A stretch of 64,000 bases of DNA from contig NZ_JACHLL010000004.1 of the NCBI RefSeq assembly GCF_014207935.1, positions 339,989-403,988 on the forward strand, written 5' to 3'. The notes under the pieces are model-generated. The model saw only the letters and a program-made list of their open reading frames with translations. It was not told the origin of the DNA and did no database searches. Source of the stretch: Pseudomonas fluvialis (GTDB taxonomy: Bacteria > Pseudomonadota > Gammaproteobacteria > Pseudomonadales > Pseudomonadaceae). Within the stretch, counting starts at the first letter, position 1. Every line of letters begins with the position of its first letter. Of this stretch, positions 18,442 through 28,178 are shown in pieces. The position numbers and the translations under genes are program-made.

Positions 18442-18601
18442 GAACCTTGCTGCGCGTCGGCCATGCGTCGTTATAAACAGGCTCTGAATGCTCATTTACC
18501 GCCAGTAAACTGCGCTTCATCGCCGCTTTGACCAGCCGTAGGCTGTTACTAACGTAGCGCCTAGCCTGGCTCTAGCTCGCGAGACTTTGAACAGCTTCTG
18601 A
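18441..18601. repeat. Diverged copy of a ~140 bp palindromic intergenic repeat
   Basis: This gap shares blocks with the repeat at 36500-36639: TGCTGCGCGTCGG, GAATGCTCATTTACC, GTAAACTGCGCTTC, and an end block TCTAGCTCG-GAGA-TTGAACAG. The terminal inverted repeats are degraded, and the right half carries extra sequence. It starts at the cmoM stop and ends just before the ribosome site of the next gene. Confidence 0.75.
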
Positions 18602-18613
18602 GAGGAGTTGGCC

Positions 18614-19228
18614 ATGCTGTACGAGATGCCTGTGCTGCGCCCACTGCTGCTGATCACCCTGCTGGGGCTGGCTGCCTGCCAGAGCCCCAATCCCTACCGC
18701 GCCGAATCACGGCCGCTGCCGCCGGCTCCGCCCGGCGCGGCGCAGACCTTCGACCGCAGCGCCTACCCGGCAGCACCACGGGATTACAGCCGTTACCTCA
18801 GCTGGCAATGGCAGCAGCCCCCAGCCGGCAGCGGCGCACTGAGCGGCGAACAACTGGCCGAGGTGGTTGCCGGTGCGCTGGAGCAACGCGGCCTGCGCCC
18901 CGCCCAGCAGAGCCAGCCCGCAGACCTGCGGGTGCATGCCGCGCTGCGCGAGGAGCGCCGTCTGCGGCAGTACGAAGAGCCCAGCTATGGAGGCTACTAT
19001 GGCAACGGTTCCTGGGGTGACGGCTACGGTGGCTACGGCCGCGTGCCGGTGATCCGCACCCGCGAGGAGGTGGTCAGCGTGGCGTTCATCGAACTGTTAG
19101 ACGGCCGCAGTGGCGAACGGGTCTGGTCCGGTTCGGCCGAGGCCCTCGCCGGCGACGACAACCGTGAGCGCCTCGACGCCCTGCGCAGCGCCGTGCAGCA
19201 GGCCCTGAACAATTACCCGCCGCGATAA
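18614..19228 (+). CDS. DUF4136-family lipoprotein
   Basis: A 204-residue predicted lipoprotein (signal [16 protein letters not shown] with lipobox LAAC). The mature part has the DUF4136 pattern: a [10 protein letters not shown] motif, a [13 protein letters not shown] repeat, DLRVHAAL, a Gly/Tyr-rich loop ([18 protein letters not shown]) and [17 protein letters not shown]. Function unknown. A TTG six bases upstream is in frame, but GAGGAG is spaced for the ATG at 18614. A second DUF4136 gene follows 10 bp downstream. Confidence 0.85.
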   Translation: MLYEMPVLRPLLLITLLGLAACQSPNPYRAESRPLPPAPPGAAQTFDRSAYPAAPRDYSRYLSWQWQQPPAGSGALSGEQLAEVVAGALEQRGLRPAQQSQPADLRVHAALREERRLRQYEEPSYGGYYGNGSWGDGYGGYGRVPVIRTREEVVSVAFIELLDGRSGERVWSGSAEALAGDDNRERLDALRSAVQQALNNYPPR

Positions 19229-19238
19229 GGAGCACGCC

Positions 19239-19793
19239 ATGCGAACCCTGTTGATCGCCAGCCTGTTACTCCTGGCCGCCTGCCAGGGCCCGCGCCTGCA
19301 GCGGGACTTCGATCCCGCCCGCGACTTCGCCGGCTATCGCAGCTGGCAATGGCAAGAACCGGCCGTGCGCTTCCGCCCGGACGACCCACGCCTGACCAGC
19401 GACCTCAACGGCCAGCGCATCGAGCAGGCCATCACCGAGCAACTGGAACAGCGCGGCCTGCGCCCGGCGGCACAGGGCCAGGCTGCCGACCTGCGGGTGC
19501 AGGCCTGGTTGATCGTCGACGACCGCCAGCAGCAGATCACCACCAGTTATGGCGGCGCCTGGGGCAGCGGCTGGAACGGTTACTGGGGCGGCCCGGTGAT
19601 GCAGGAAACGCGCAGCCTCGACTATCAGGTCGGCACCCTGCAGATCGACCTCTACGACGGTCGCGATGGCAAACTGGTCTGGCGCGGCAGCGCCGAGCAG
19701 ATCCTGCGCCACAATCTCGACTCGCCCGAGCAACGCAGCCAGGCGATCCGCCAGACGGTGCAGGCCATTCTCAACCAGTACCCGCCCCGCTAG
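19239..19793 (+). CDS. DUF4136-family lipoprotein (paralogue)
   Basis: A 184-residue lipoprotein with signal MRTLLIASLLLLAAC. It matches the preceding gene motif by motif ([50 protein letters not shown] and a shared C-terminal NQYPPR/NNYPPR). The pair is a tandem duplication and probably one operon. DUF4136 proteins are envelope-associated with no defined role. Confidence 0.87.
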   Translation: MRTLLIASLLLLAACQGPRLQRDFDPARDFAGYRSWQWQEPAVRFRPDDPRLTSDLNGQRIEQAITEQLEQRGLRPAAQGQAADLRVQAWLIVDDRQQQITTSYGGAWGSGWNGYWGGPVMQETRSLDYQVGTLQIDLYDGRDGKLVWRGSAEQILRHNLDSPEQRSQAIRQTVQAILNQYPPR

Positions 19794-19834
19794 CAGGCCA
19801 CTGCTGGAAAACGCCACAAGCAAAGGATTGCCCA

Positions 19835-20314
19835 ATGCCCCTGACCCATCGCCCCGCCACTGCCGCCGACCTTGCACAGGTAGTGACCTTTCCGCAGAAC
19901 CGCGACGAGCTGTTCTTCTGTTTTCCCCGTGCCGTCTGGCCGCTGGACGTCGGCCAACTGGCCGCCGCCATGGCCGAGCGGCGCGACAGCACGGTGGTCG
20001 AGCTGGATGGCCAACTGGCCGGCTTTGCCAATTTCTTCCAGTGGCAGTACGGCGAGTTCTGCGCCCTCGGCAACCTGATGGTGGCGCCCTGGGCCCGAGG
20101 GCGCGGTGTCGCCCAGTACCTGATCGGGGTGATGGAAGCACAGGCCCGCGCCCACTATCAGGCGCGCCTGATGAAGGTATCGTGCTTCAACGGCAACGCC
20201 GCCGGTCTGCTGCTCTACCCGCGCCTGGGCTACCAGCTGGCCGGCGTGGTCGAGCGCGCCACACCCAGCGGCGAGCGCGTGGCGCTGATCCAGTTCAGCA
20301 AGCCGCTGCAGTAA
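19835..20314 (+). CDS. GNAT-family N-acetyltransferase
   Basis: A 159-residue acyl-CoA-dependent acetyltransferase. The core reads LGNLMVAPWARGRGVAQYLI, containing the acetyl-CoA pyrophosphate-binding R/Q-x-x-G-x-G/A loop (RGRGVA), followed by VSCFNGNAAGLLLYPRLGYQ, the usual motif B. The substrate is unknown. The ATG at 19835 starts the family fold (MPLTHRPATAADLAQV); the frame is open far upstream without coding character. Confidence 0.85.
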   Translation: MPLTHRPATAADLAQVVTFPQNRDELFFCFPRAVWPLDVGQLAAAMAERRDSTVVELDGQLAGFANFFQWQYGEFCALGNLMVAPWARGRGVAQYLIGVMEAQARAHYQARLMKVSCFNGNAAGLLLYPRLGYQLAGVVERATPSGERVALIQFSKPLQ

Positions 20315-20388
20315 CAGAGTAAGTAACCGGCCGATTGGCTGCAGCGCCCGGATGGCGCGGCGCCGCGGCCGTTAACGGGTACGCGTGA

Positions 20389-22440
<2,052 letters not shown>

Positions 22441-22520
22441 TGACCGCTGCACAACTGGCGCTTTGAGCAGAATGCCCAATACTGCGAACAACACCCTGCT
22501 ATCTGTACGGAATTGTTCTC

Positions 22521-24161
22521 ATGGCATTGCTGCGCTGGTTATCCGGGCTGCGTCAGCGGACGCAGCTATCACTGCTACTGGTTGTCATGGCCCTGGGCAT
22601 TGCATTGGTGGCGGCCTGGACACAGGTCGTCAACCAGCAGCTGCGCATCAATGGGCCGCTTTACCAGGAGATCGTCAAAGGTAAAGACCTGCTCGCCGAC
22701 ATCCTGCCACCGCCTTACTACATTCTGGAGTCGTACCTGGTCGCACTGCAGATGCACACCAGTACAGACACCCAGCAAGTCCAGCGGCTTGCCGAACGCT
22801 TCAATCAACTGCACAGCGATTATCAGGCCCGCTACCGCTATTGGCAGGAGCAGACGCTGGATCAAACCACGCGGCAACTGGTGAGCCAGACTACCTATGC
22901 GCCCGCCCAACGTTTTTACGAGACAGCCCTGACTCGTTACATCCCAGCCAGACAACAGGGCAAGAATGACCAACAGGCCTGGCAGGATCTGGAACAGGCC
23001 TATCTCGATCACCGCCAAGGCATTGATGAGCTGGTAGGCGTCGTCAATACCCAGCACCAAGCCAATGAGGCGCAGGCACAAGCGCAGATCGATGCCCTCG
23101 CACGCAATCTGGTCTTGGTCACCGGCAGCATTCTCGTGATCGCTCTGCTGCTGGTTCTGCTGATCAGCAAGGGGCAGTTGTACTTTTTCAAGCGCCTGCC
23201 CCAGTCACTGCAACAGGTCGCGCAAGGGCGTCTCGACCAACCCGCCGCGCTGAAAACCCAAAACGAGCTCGGCGAGCTGTCACGCTGCACGGACACGATA
23301 CGACTCAACCTGCGGACTGTAATCACCGAGCTGGGCGGCCAAACCCGAGCACTGGGCCAACTCGCCAGCGGTATTCAGGCCGGCGCACGCGAGATTGAAC
23401 AAGCCTCTGCGCATCAGGTCAGCAGCTCGGAGAAAGCCAGCCATTCGGTCCATGAGCTCAACGGGCTGTTGTCACGACTATCCAGCGATAGCACTCAATC
23501 GGCACAAGCCGCCGAGGAAGCCGGACGTGCAGCCGAGTGCTCCTCCCAGGCCCTGCAAAGCAGCAGCGAAGAGGTAGGCTTGGTGGTGCAGACGGTGCAT
23601 GACGCCGCAGAGGTACTCAGTTCCTTGGTGGCCCGCACGGACGAAATCAATCAGGTCACCCGAACCATTCGCGACATCGCCGAGCAAACCAATCTTTTAG
23701 CCCTCAATGCGGCTATCGAGGCCGCTCGCGCGGGGGAACAGGGCCGTGGTTTTGCGGTGGTCGCCGACGAAGTCCGCCAACTGGCCGAGCGAACCAGTCA
23801 GTCCACCAGCAGCATTGCCAGCATCATCGACAGTATTCAGGCCAGCACACGCGACGCCACCCGCTCAATCCAGACCGGACTGGAACGCTCAGAAATTGGC
23901 CTGACCCAAGTACGCTCGGCGGGTGAGACACTGACCGCCATGCAGGCACACCTGAGCAGCGTCAGCCAGACACTCAACAGCGTGTCCCAGCAACTCAACG
24001 ACAGCCGGGATGTCCGAGAAACCGTGCTCAGCAACATCGAAAGCATGCTCACCGATTGCCAGCATCAGCAGCAGGCCATCCGAGCACTGGACAACCTGAT
24101 TCGTCAGTCGGATACAGCCGCCGGCCACCTGCAGCGGGTGACCGAAAACTTCACACTCTGA
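22521..24161 (+). CDS. Methyl-accepting chemotaxis protein
   Basis: A 546-residue chemoreceptor. TM1 lies at about residues 16-35, then a helical periplasmic domain of about 155 residues, TM2 at about 190-213, a HAMP-like linker, and a cytoplasmic signalling helix pair. The hairpin tip is [20 protein letters not shown] with [16 protein letters not shown]. No C-terminal pentapeptide. The periplasmic domain shares no clear motif with the receptor at 10986-12584. Ribosome site is weak (GGA). Confidence 0.95.
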   Translation: MALLRWLSGLRQRTQLSLLLVVMALGIALVAAWTQVVNQQLRINGPLYQEIVKGKDLLADILPPPYYILESYLVALQMHTSTDTQQVQRLAERFNQLHSDYQARYRYWQEQTLDQTTRQLVSQTTYAPAQRFYETALTRYIPARQQGKNDQQAWQDLEQAYLDHRQGIDELVGVVNTQHQANEAQAQAQIDALARNLVLVTGSILVIALLLVLLISKGQLYFFKRLPQSLQQVAQGRLDQPAALKTQNELGELSRCTDTIRLNLRTVITELGGQTRALGQLASGIQAGAREIEQASAHQVSSSEKASHSVHELNGLLSRLSSDSTQSAQAAEEAGRAAECSSQALQSSSEEVGLVVQTVHDAAEVLSSLVARTDEINQVTRTIRDIAEQTNLLALNAAIEAARAGEQGRGFAVVADEVRQLAERTSQSTSSIASIIDSIQASTRDATRSIQTGLERSEIGLTQVRSAGETLTAMQAHLSSVSQTLNSVSQQLNDSRDVRETVLSNIESMLTDCQHQQQAIRALDNLIRQSDTAAGHLQRVTENFTL

Positions 24162-24255
24162 CGACCGGCGCTCGACATCAACAGGTCACAAGCGCCATAC
24201 AAACCGGTCCAAATGGACGAGCTGAAGCATAATGGCGCTTTTGTCGGAGCCAATC

Positions 24256-24705
24256 ATGCCTGCAATGACCTGGTGGCTGCTCGCCCTACCCCTGCTGGCC
24301 GGGGTTCTCCTGCCACTGCAGGCCGGAATCAATGGTCAGTTGGCCAAGCACCTGGGCAGTGTACTGGTCGCTGCGTTGATTTCATTCTGCGTCGGTACCG
24401 CTGCCCTCTTTCTGCTCACGCTCTACCAACGCGAAGTCCCTTTGCTGAGTGCCTTCCGCGGTCTCACCTGGTGGCACTGGACCGGCGGCCTGCTGGGCGC
24501 CTTCTTCATTGCCACCGCCGCCTACGCCAGCCCTCGCACCGGTGCCCTGCTGTTCATGCTGCTGGTGCTGGCCGGGCAGATGGCAATGGCCCTGGTTCTC
24601 GATCATTTCGGCTGGGCCGGCTACCGCGAAGCCCCCATCAGCCTTGGCAAGGTAGCTGGTCTGCTGCTGGTGGTGGCCGGCATCTGGCTGATCCAGCGCA
24701 GCTGA
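24256..24705 (+). CDS. DMT-type transporter, YdcZ/DUF606 family
   Basis: A 149-residue inner-membrane protein with about five hydrophobic segments. The pattern PLQAGINGQLAKHLGSVLVAALISF, then WHWTGGLLGAFFI and AGLLLVVAGIWLI, matches the half-size DMT proteins of the YdcZ family, which probably dimerise. Substrate unknown. An upstream ATG at 24232 is in frame, but GGAG is spaced six bases before the ATG at 24256. Confidence 0.85.
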   Translation: MPAMTWWLLALPLLAGVLLPLQAGINGQLAKHLGSVLVAALISFCVGTAALFLLTLYQREVPLLSAFRGLTWWHWTGGLLGAFFIATAAYASPRTGALLFMLLVLAGQMAMALVLDHFGWAGYREAPISLGKVAGLLLVVAGIWLIQRS

Positions 24706-24771
24706 TCGGCAGCTGATGGCCAATGGCTGCCATCCGCGCTCAAAGCCGCTAGAATCGCGGCACTTACCGCC

Positions 24772-25905
24772 ATGAACCGCACCATGCCCAACACGCTGAT
24801 GCCCAACGATCCCGACCGCTTCCGCCTCTGGCGCGAAGTGCAGGACATGCGTGTGCGCACCACCCTGGGCGGTATCTTCTACCTGATCGCCTGGCTGCTG
24901 TGCTGGATCTTCAGCAGCGCGCCCAAGCAGTTACTCCTGCCGGGCAGCCTGTTCAGCCTGGGATTCGCCATTCTGCTGGTGCTGCGCCTGCGTCATCGCC
25001 TGCCCACCGAGCATGACCTTGACGGTCTGCTGCGCTGGCGCTGGCAGCACTGGGCGCTGCTACTGCTGAACTCGATGCTCTGGGGGCTGGCGACCGGCTG
25101 CACGCTGCTGCTCACCCCGCTGCACGACAGCCAGTTGATTGCCGCGCTGAGCACTATTGCCTTCAGCACCGCCGCCATCTTCAACTTCCCCATGCAGCGC
25201 CTGCCGGCCGCCTGTGCGGTACTGCTGATTTACCTGCCTGCGCTGGTCATCATGCTGCCGCAAGCGAGCAAGAATGCCGGTGTGTTAACAACGCTTGTTT
25301 TTTTCATGCTGTACCTGATGCTGGCGCTCAAACGCAACCACAAGGAATACCACGCCGGTGTCGATCTGCAGCACCAGTTGCTGGAGCAGCGCGAACAGCT
25401 CGACCTGCTCAGCCGTACCGACAGCCTGACCCAGCTGGGCAACCGCCTGCAGTTCAACAACCTGTTTGAACTGCAGGTGGCCCAGGCGCAGCGCCAGGGT
25501 AGCCCGCTGGCCCTGCTGTTGCTGGATATCGACCATTTCAAACAGATCAACGACCAGCACGGCCACATGGCCGGCGACCAGTGCCTGTGCCAGTTCGCCG
25601 ACGTCATGCGCCAGGTCTTCCGCCGCCAGAGCGATATTCTCCTGCGCCTGGGCGGCGAGGAGTTCGGCGTGCTGATGCCGGGGATCGACCTGGAACACGC
25701 CCGACAGCTGGGCGAGCAGTTCCGCCTGCTACTGGACGAGCACGGCCTCGAGGCTCAGGCCCAGCCCCTGCGCCTCACCACCAGCCTGGGCCTCGGCGTG
25801 TTCGACAGCGCGCGCGATGCCAGCGCCGATGCCTTCTTCAGCCGCGTCGACGATGCGCTGTACCAGGCCAAGCACCAGGGCCGCAACCGGCTGTGCCTGG
25901 CCTGA
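24772..25905 (+). CDS. Membrane-bound GGDEF diguanylate cyclase
   Basis: A 377-residue protein with about six N-terminal membrane segments (about 30-190) and a C-terminal GGDEF domain. The active site reads GGEEF at residues 294-298, and an RxxD inhibitory site (RQSD) sits five residues before it, so the enzyme is predicted active and feedback-inhibited by cyclic-di-GMP. No ribosome site is obvious before the ATG at 24772; the ATG at 24784 is an alternative. The membrane sensor is of no named type I recognise. Confidence 0.93.
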   Translation: MNRTMPNTLMPNDPDRFRLWREVQDMRVRTTLGGIFYLIAWLLCWIFSSAPKQLLLPGSLFSLGFAILLVLRLRHRLPTEHDLDGLLRWRWQHWALLLLNSMLWGLATGCTLLLTPLHDSQLIAALSTIAFSTAAIFNFPMQRLPAACAVLLIYLPALVIMLPQASKNAGVLTTLVFFMLYLMLALKRNHKEYHAGVDLQHQLLEQREQLDLLSRTDSLTQLGNRLQFNNLFELQVAQAQRQGSPLALLLLDIDHFKQINDQHGHMAGDQCLCQFADVMRQVFRRQSDILLRLGGEEFGVLMPGIDLEHARQLGEQFRLLLDEHGLEAQAQPLRLTTSLGLGVFDSARDASADAFFSRVDDALYQAKHQGRNRLCLA

Positions 25906-26013
25906 AACGCCTTACAGAGCAACACCGCTCAGCGCTCTGCGGAAAACACCACACAACCACCCTCCGATAATTCCGCCTCGATCCGGCACTCATTCCGACC
26001 AGCGGCGCTTCCA

Positions 26014-26034
26014 TAAATGACCAGCAGTCATTTA
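26014..26034. promoter_or_regulatory. TetR-type operator 1
   Basis: TAAATGAC-CAGCA-GTCATTTA, a palindrome with 8 bp arms, about 60 bp before the SDR start. It is the same motif as the second site, 32 bp centre to centre. Confidence 0.75.
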
Positions 26035-26046
26035 ATCTCGCAACAC

Positions 26047-26065
26047 AAATGACCGGCGGTCATTT
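26047..26065. promoter_or_regulatory. TetR-type operator 2
   Basis: AAATGACC-GGC-GGTCATTT, a perfect palindrome with 8 bp arms. A shorter palindrome, AAATG-T-CATTT at 26066-26076, abuts it. The TetR gene two genes on is the likely ligand. Confidence 0.78.
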
Positions 26066-26091
26066 AAATGTCATTTCAAGAGGCTTTCCCC

Positions 26092-26880
26092 ATGCAGCAG
26101 CAACTCAAGGGCCAGTGGGCCCTCATTACCGGTGCCTCCAGCGGCTTCGGCGTGGACTTTGCCCACCTCCTTGCCGAACTCGGCGCCAACCTGATTCTGG
26201 TCGCACGACGCACTGAGCCCATGCAGGCACTGGCGAGCGAACTGCAGAAACGCCATGGCACCGAAACCCGCGTGATTGGCCTCGACCTGGCGCAGACAGA
26301 AGCTGCCAGCACACTCAAGGCACAGACTGATGCCCTCGGGCTATCGGTGGATATCCTGATCAACAACGCCGGCTACGGTTTATTCGGTGAGTTTCTGGCG
26401 CAACCCTTGATGAACACTCGCGACATGCTCCAGCTGAACATGCTGACGCTGACCGAGCTGACCCATCACTACAGCCAGGACATGGCACGCCGCGGTGGTG
26501 GCCATATCCTGCTGGTCGCCAGCATCGGTGGCTATCAGGCCACTCCCAGCTACGCCGCTTATTCGGCGAGCAAAGCCTATGTCCTGCTGTTCGGAGAAGC
26601 CCTGAATCAAGAGCTGAAGGCGTCCAATGTAAAGGTCAGCGTACTCTCGCCCGGCATCAGCGCCACGGCGTTTCTGCAGGTGTCAGGGCAGCGCCCGACC
26701 CTCTACCAGCGCCTGTTGATGATGCGCTCACGCCCGGTGGCTCAGATCGGCTTGCGTGCCATGTTCCGTGGCAAGGCGAGTGTCGTGCCAGGACTGCTGA
26801 ATAAACTCACGGTGATCAGTAATCGCCTCACCCCTCGCCCCCTGCAAAGTCGCATGGCCTATCAACTGATGAAGAACTGA
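26092..26880 (+). CDS. Short-chain dehydrogenase/reductase
   Basis: A 262-residue classical SDR. The cofactor motif is TGASSGFG, followed by the NNAG motif (DILINNAGYGLFG) and the catalytic triad Ser-Tyr-Lys (LVASIGGYQ ... YAAYSASKAY). The residues after the second strand (ARRTE) suggest NADP(H). Substrate unknown. The start at 26092 follows AAGAGG; the ATG at 26068 would sit inside the operator repeats. It is followed by a TetR gene in the same orientation and preceded by two matching operators. Confidence 0.9.
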   Translation: MQQQLKGQWALITGASSGFGVDFAHLLAELGANLILVARRTEPMQALASELQKRHGTETRVIGLDLAQTEAASTLKAQTDALGLSVDILINNAGYGLFGEFLAQPLMNTRDMLQLNMLTLTELTHHYSQDMARRGGGHILLVASIGGYQATPSYAAYSASKAYVLLFGEALNQELKASNVKVSVLSPGISATAFLQVSGQRPTLYQRLLMMRSRPVAQIGLRAMFRGKASVVPGLLNKLTVISNRLTPRPLQSRMAYQLMKN

Positions 26881-26884
26881 GCAT

Positions 26885-26904
26885 GGCGGGGTATGCTCCC
26901 CGCC
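26885..26904. other. Intercistronic hairpin between SDR and tetR-type genes
   Basis: GGCGGGG-TATGCT-CCCCGCC, a perfect 7 bp stem without a following T run. It could trim expression of the regulator or stabilise the SDR message; this is inference. Confidence 0.5.
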
Positions 26905-26926
26905 AACCTCCAGTCAGAGCCATACC

Positions 26927-27574
26927 ATGACCCGCCGTGCCCGAGATGATGATGCCAAGCAGGCCCGCCGCGCGGACATCCTGCAGGCAGCCCGCCGTCT
27001 CTTTCTCAGTGACGAACGTCAATTACCTTCCGTTGCGCGCATTGCCGAAGCGGCGGGGCTGGCCAAGGGCACGGTGTATTTGTACTTCGCCACGAAAGAA
27101 GAAATTTTCATCGCGCTGCTTGATGAAGAGTTCAGCAACCTGCTCACGGCCATAGGCGAAGCATTCAAGCCAAGTGCGGTAGCAACAGAACAGGTTCAGG
27201 CCGTGATCGCCCGAATGGTTGACTACCTCGACGAGCACCCTGAATTTCTAAGCCTGGATGCACTTGCCTACAGCGTGCTGGAGCAGAACCTGCCGGAACA
27301 GGTCGTGCGCACCTTCAAGCTCAACCTGACCCGCCGGCTCACTCTTGCTGGGCAACTGCTGGATGCCGCACTGGGTTTGCAGACTGGCCGCGGCACACAG
27401 TTGTTGCTGCGCAGTTACGCGCTGATCCGTGGACTGTGGCAAACCCTGGACTACCCAGCGCCGCTACAGGCACTACTGGCCGATCCCGCCTTCAGCGTGA
27501 TCCGCCCCCCTTTTCGTGAAGAACTGGCCGCCAGCCTTCAGGAATATTGGCGCGGCGCACTCACACCGGTTTGA
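26927..27574 (+). CDS. TetR-family transcriptional regulator
   Basis: A 215-residue repressor. The N-terminal helix-turn-helix is standard (RADILQAARRLFL ... SVARIAEAAGLAKGTVYLYFATKEEIFIALL). The C-terminal ligand domain resembles the TetR_C_7-like group. It lies 46 bp downstream of the SDR in the same direction. The paired palindromes before the SDR suggest that it represses its own operon until an inducer, perhaps the SDR substrate or a related aldehyde or ketone, binds. Confidence 0.9.
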   Translation: MTRRARDDDAKQARRADILQAARRLFLSDERQLPSVARIAEAAGLAKGTVYLYFATKEEIFIALLDEEFSNLLTAIGEAFKPSAVATEQVQAVIARMVDYLDEHPEFLSLDALAYSVLEQNLPEQVVRTFKLNLTRRLTLAGQLLDAALGLQTGRGTQLLLRSYALIRGLWQTLDYPAPLQALLADPAFSVIRPPFREELAASLQEYWRGALTPV

Positions 27575-27607
27575 CCACTCACTCCAGCACCTGAAGCTCC
27601 CCAGCCT

Positions 27608-27635
27608 GTTTGAACTGAACGCCCCATGTTCAAAC
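27608..27635. repeat. Inverted repeat between convergent tetR-type and BLUF genes
   Basis: GTTTGAAC and GTTCAAAC, 8 bp perfect arms 12 bp apart, overlapping the BLUF stop codon. No strong T run, so terminator function is doubtful. Confidence 0.45.
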
Positions 27636-28049
27636 GACGGCCAACTGAGCCCGCAATGTGGTGAGTAAACCCAGGCAGCTGTGATTGCTCATCAGCATCG
27701 GCTGAAACTCGTCGCTGACGCCATAACGCAGCAACAGTTCGCGAGTCAGCGAACTGCTCGGCACATAGGCCATGCTCCAGTCTGAAAACAGACGTTCACT
27801 AATCTCGTCCATTTGCAGCAAGAGGAGCTCCTGGTGACGCGGGTCAGTTGAAATCCGCTGATAGAGGCGATTGACCTCGCTACGCCCACCTTCCAGAACT
27901 TGCAGAAAGTACTCGCCATTGAAAGCGAGCATCCCGCTGATACCCGCCTGAAGATTGTGTCGGCGCGCCGACAGCAGCAGCGCTTCGATACCCGAGACTC
28001 CGAGCCCGTTTGTTGCCTTACTGAGGTACAGCAGTCGCACGAGATGCAT
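27630..28049 (-). CDS. BLUF-domain blue-light sensor
   Basis: A 139-residue stand-alone BLUF protein that binds FAD and senses blue light. The photocycle residues are present: Tyr8 (RLLYLS), Asn32 (RRHNLQAGISG), Gln50 (GEYFLQVLEG) and the Trp91/Met93 pair (DWSMAY). The C-terminal helices (about 95-139) are the usual short-BLUF cap. No output domain is attached, so it must act through a partner protein. It is convergent with the TetR gene. Confidence 0.93.
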   Translation of the reverse strand: MHLVRLLYLSKATNGLGVSGIEALLLSARRHNLQAGISGMLAFNGEYFLQVLEGGRSEVNRLYQRISTDPRHQELLLLQMDEISERLFSDWSMAYVPSSSLTRELLLRYGVSDEFQPMLMSNHSCLGLLTTLRAQLAVV

Positions 28050-28178
28050 CAGTGCATTCCTCTAACCGTGTACCAACAACCATAGTTACTGGTCAGCGTC
28101 AGGGCTCAAAACGGCCCGAGGTGGACCGAGGCATTCCGACCAGCGGTAAGGCGCCGACCTGCAAGCACTACGAGCCAC

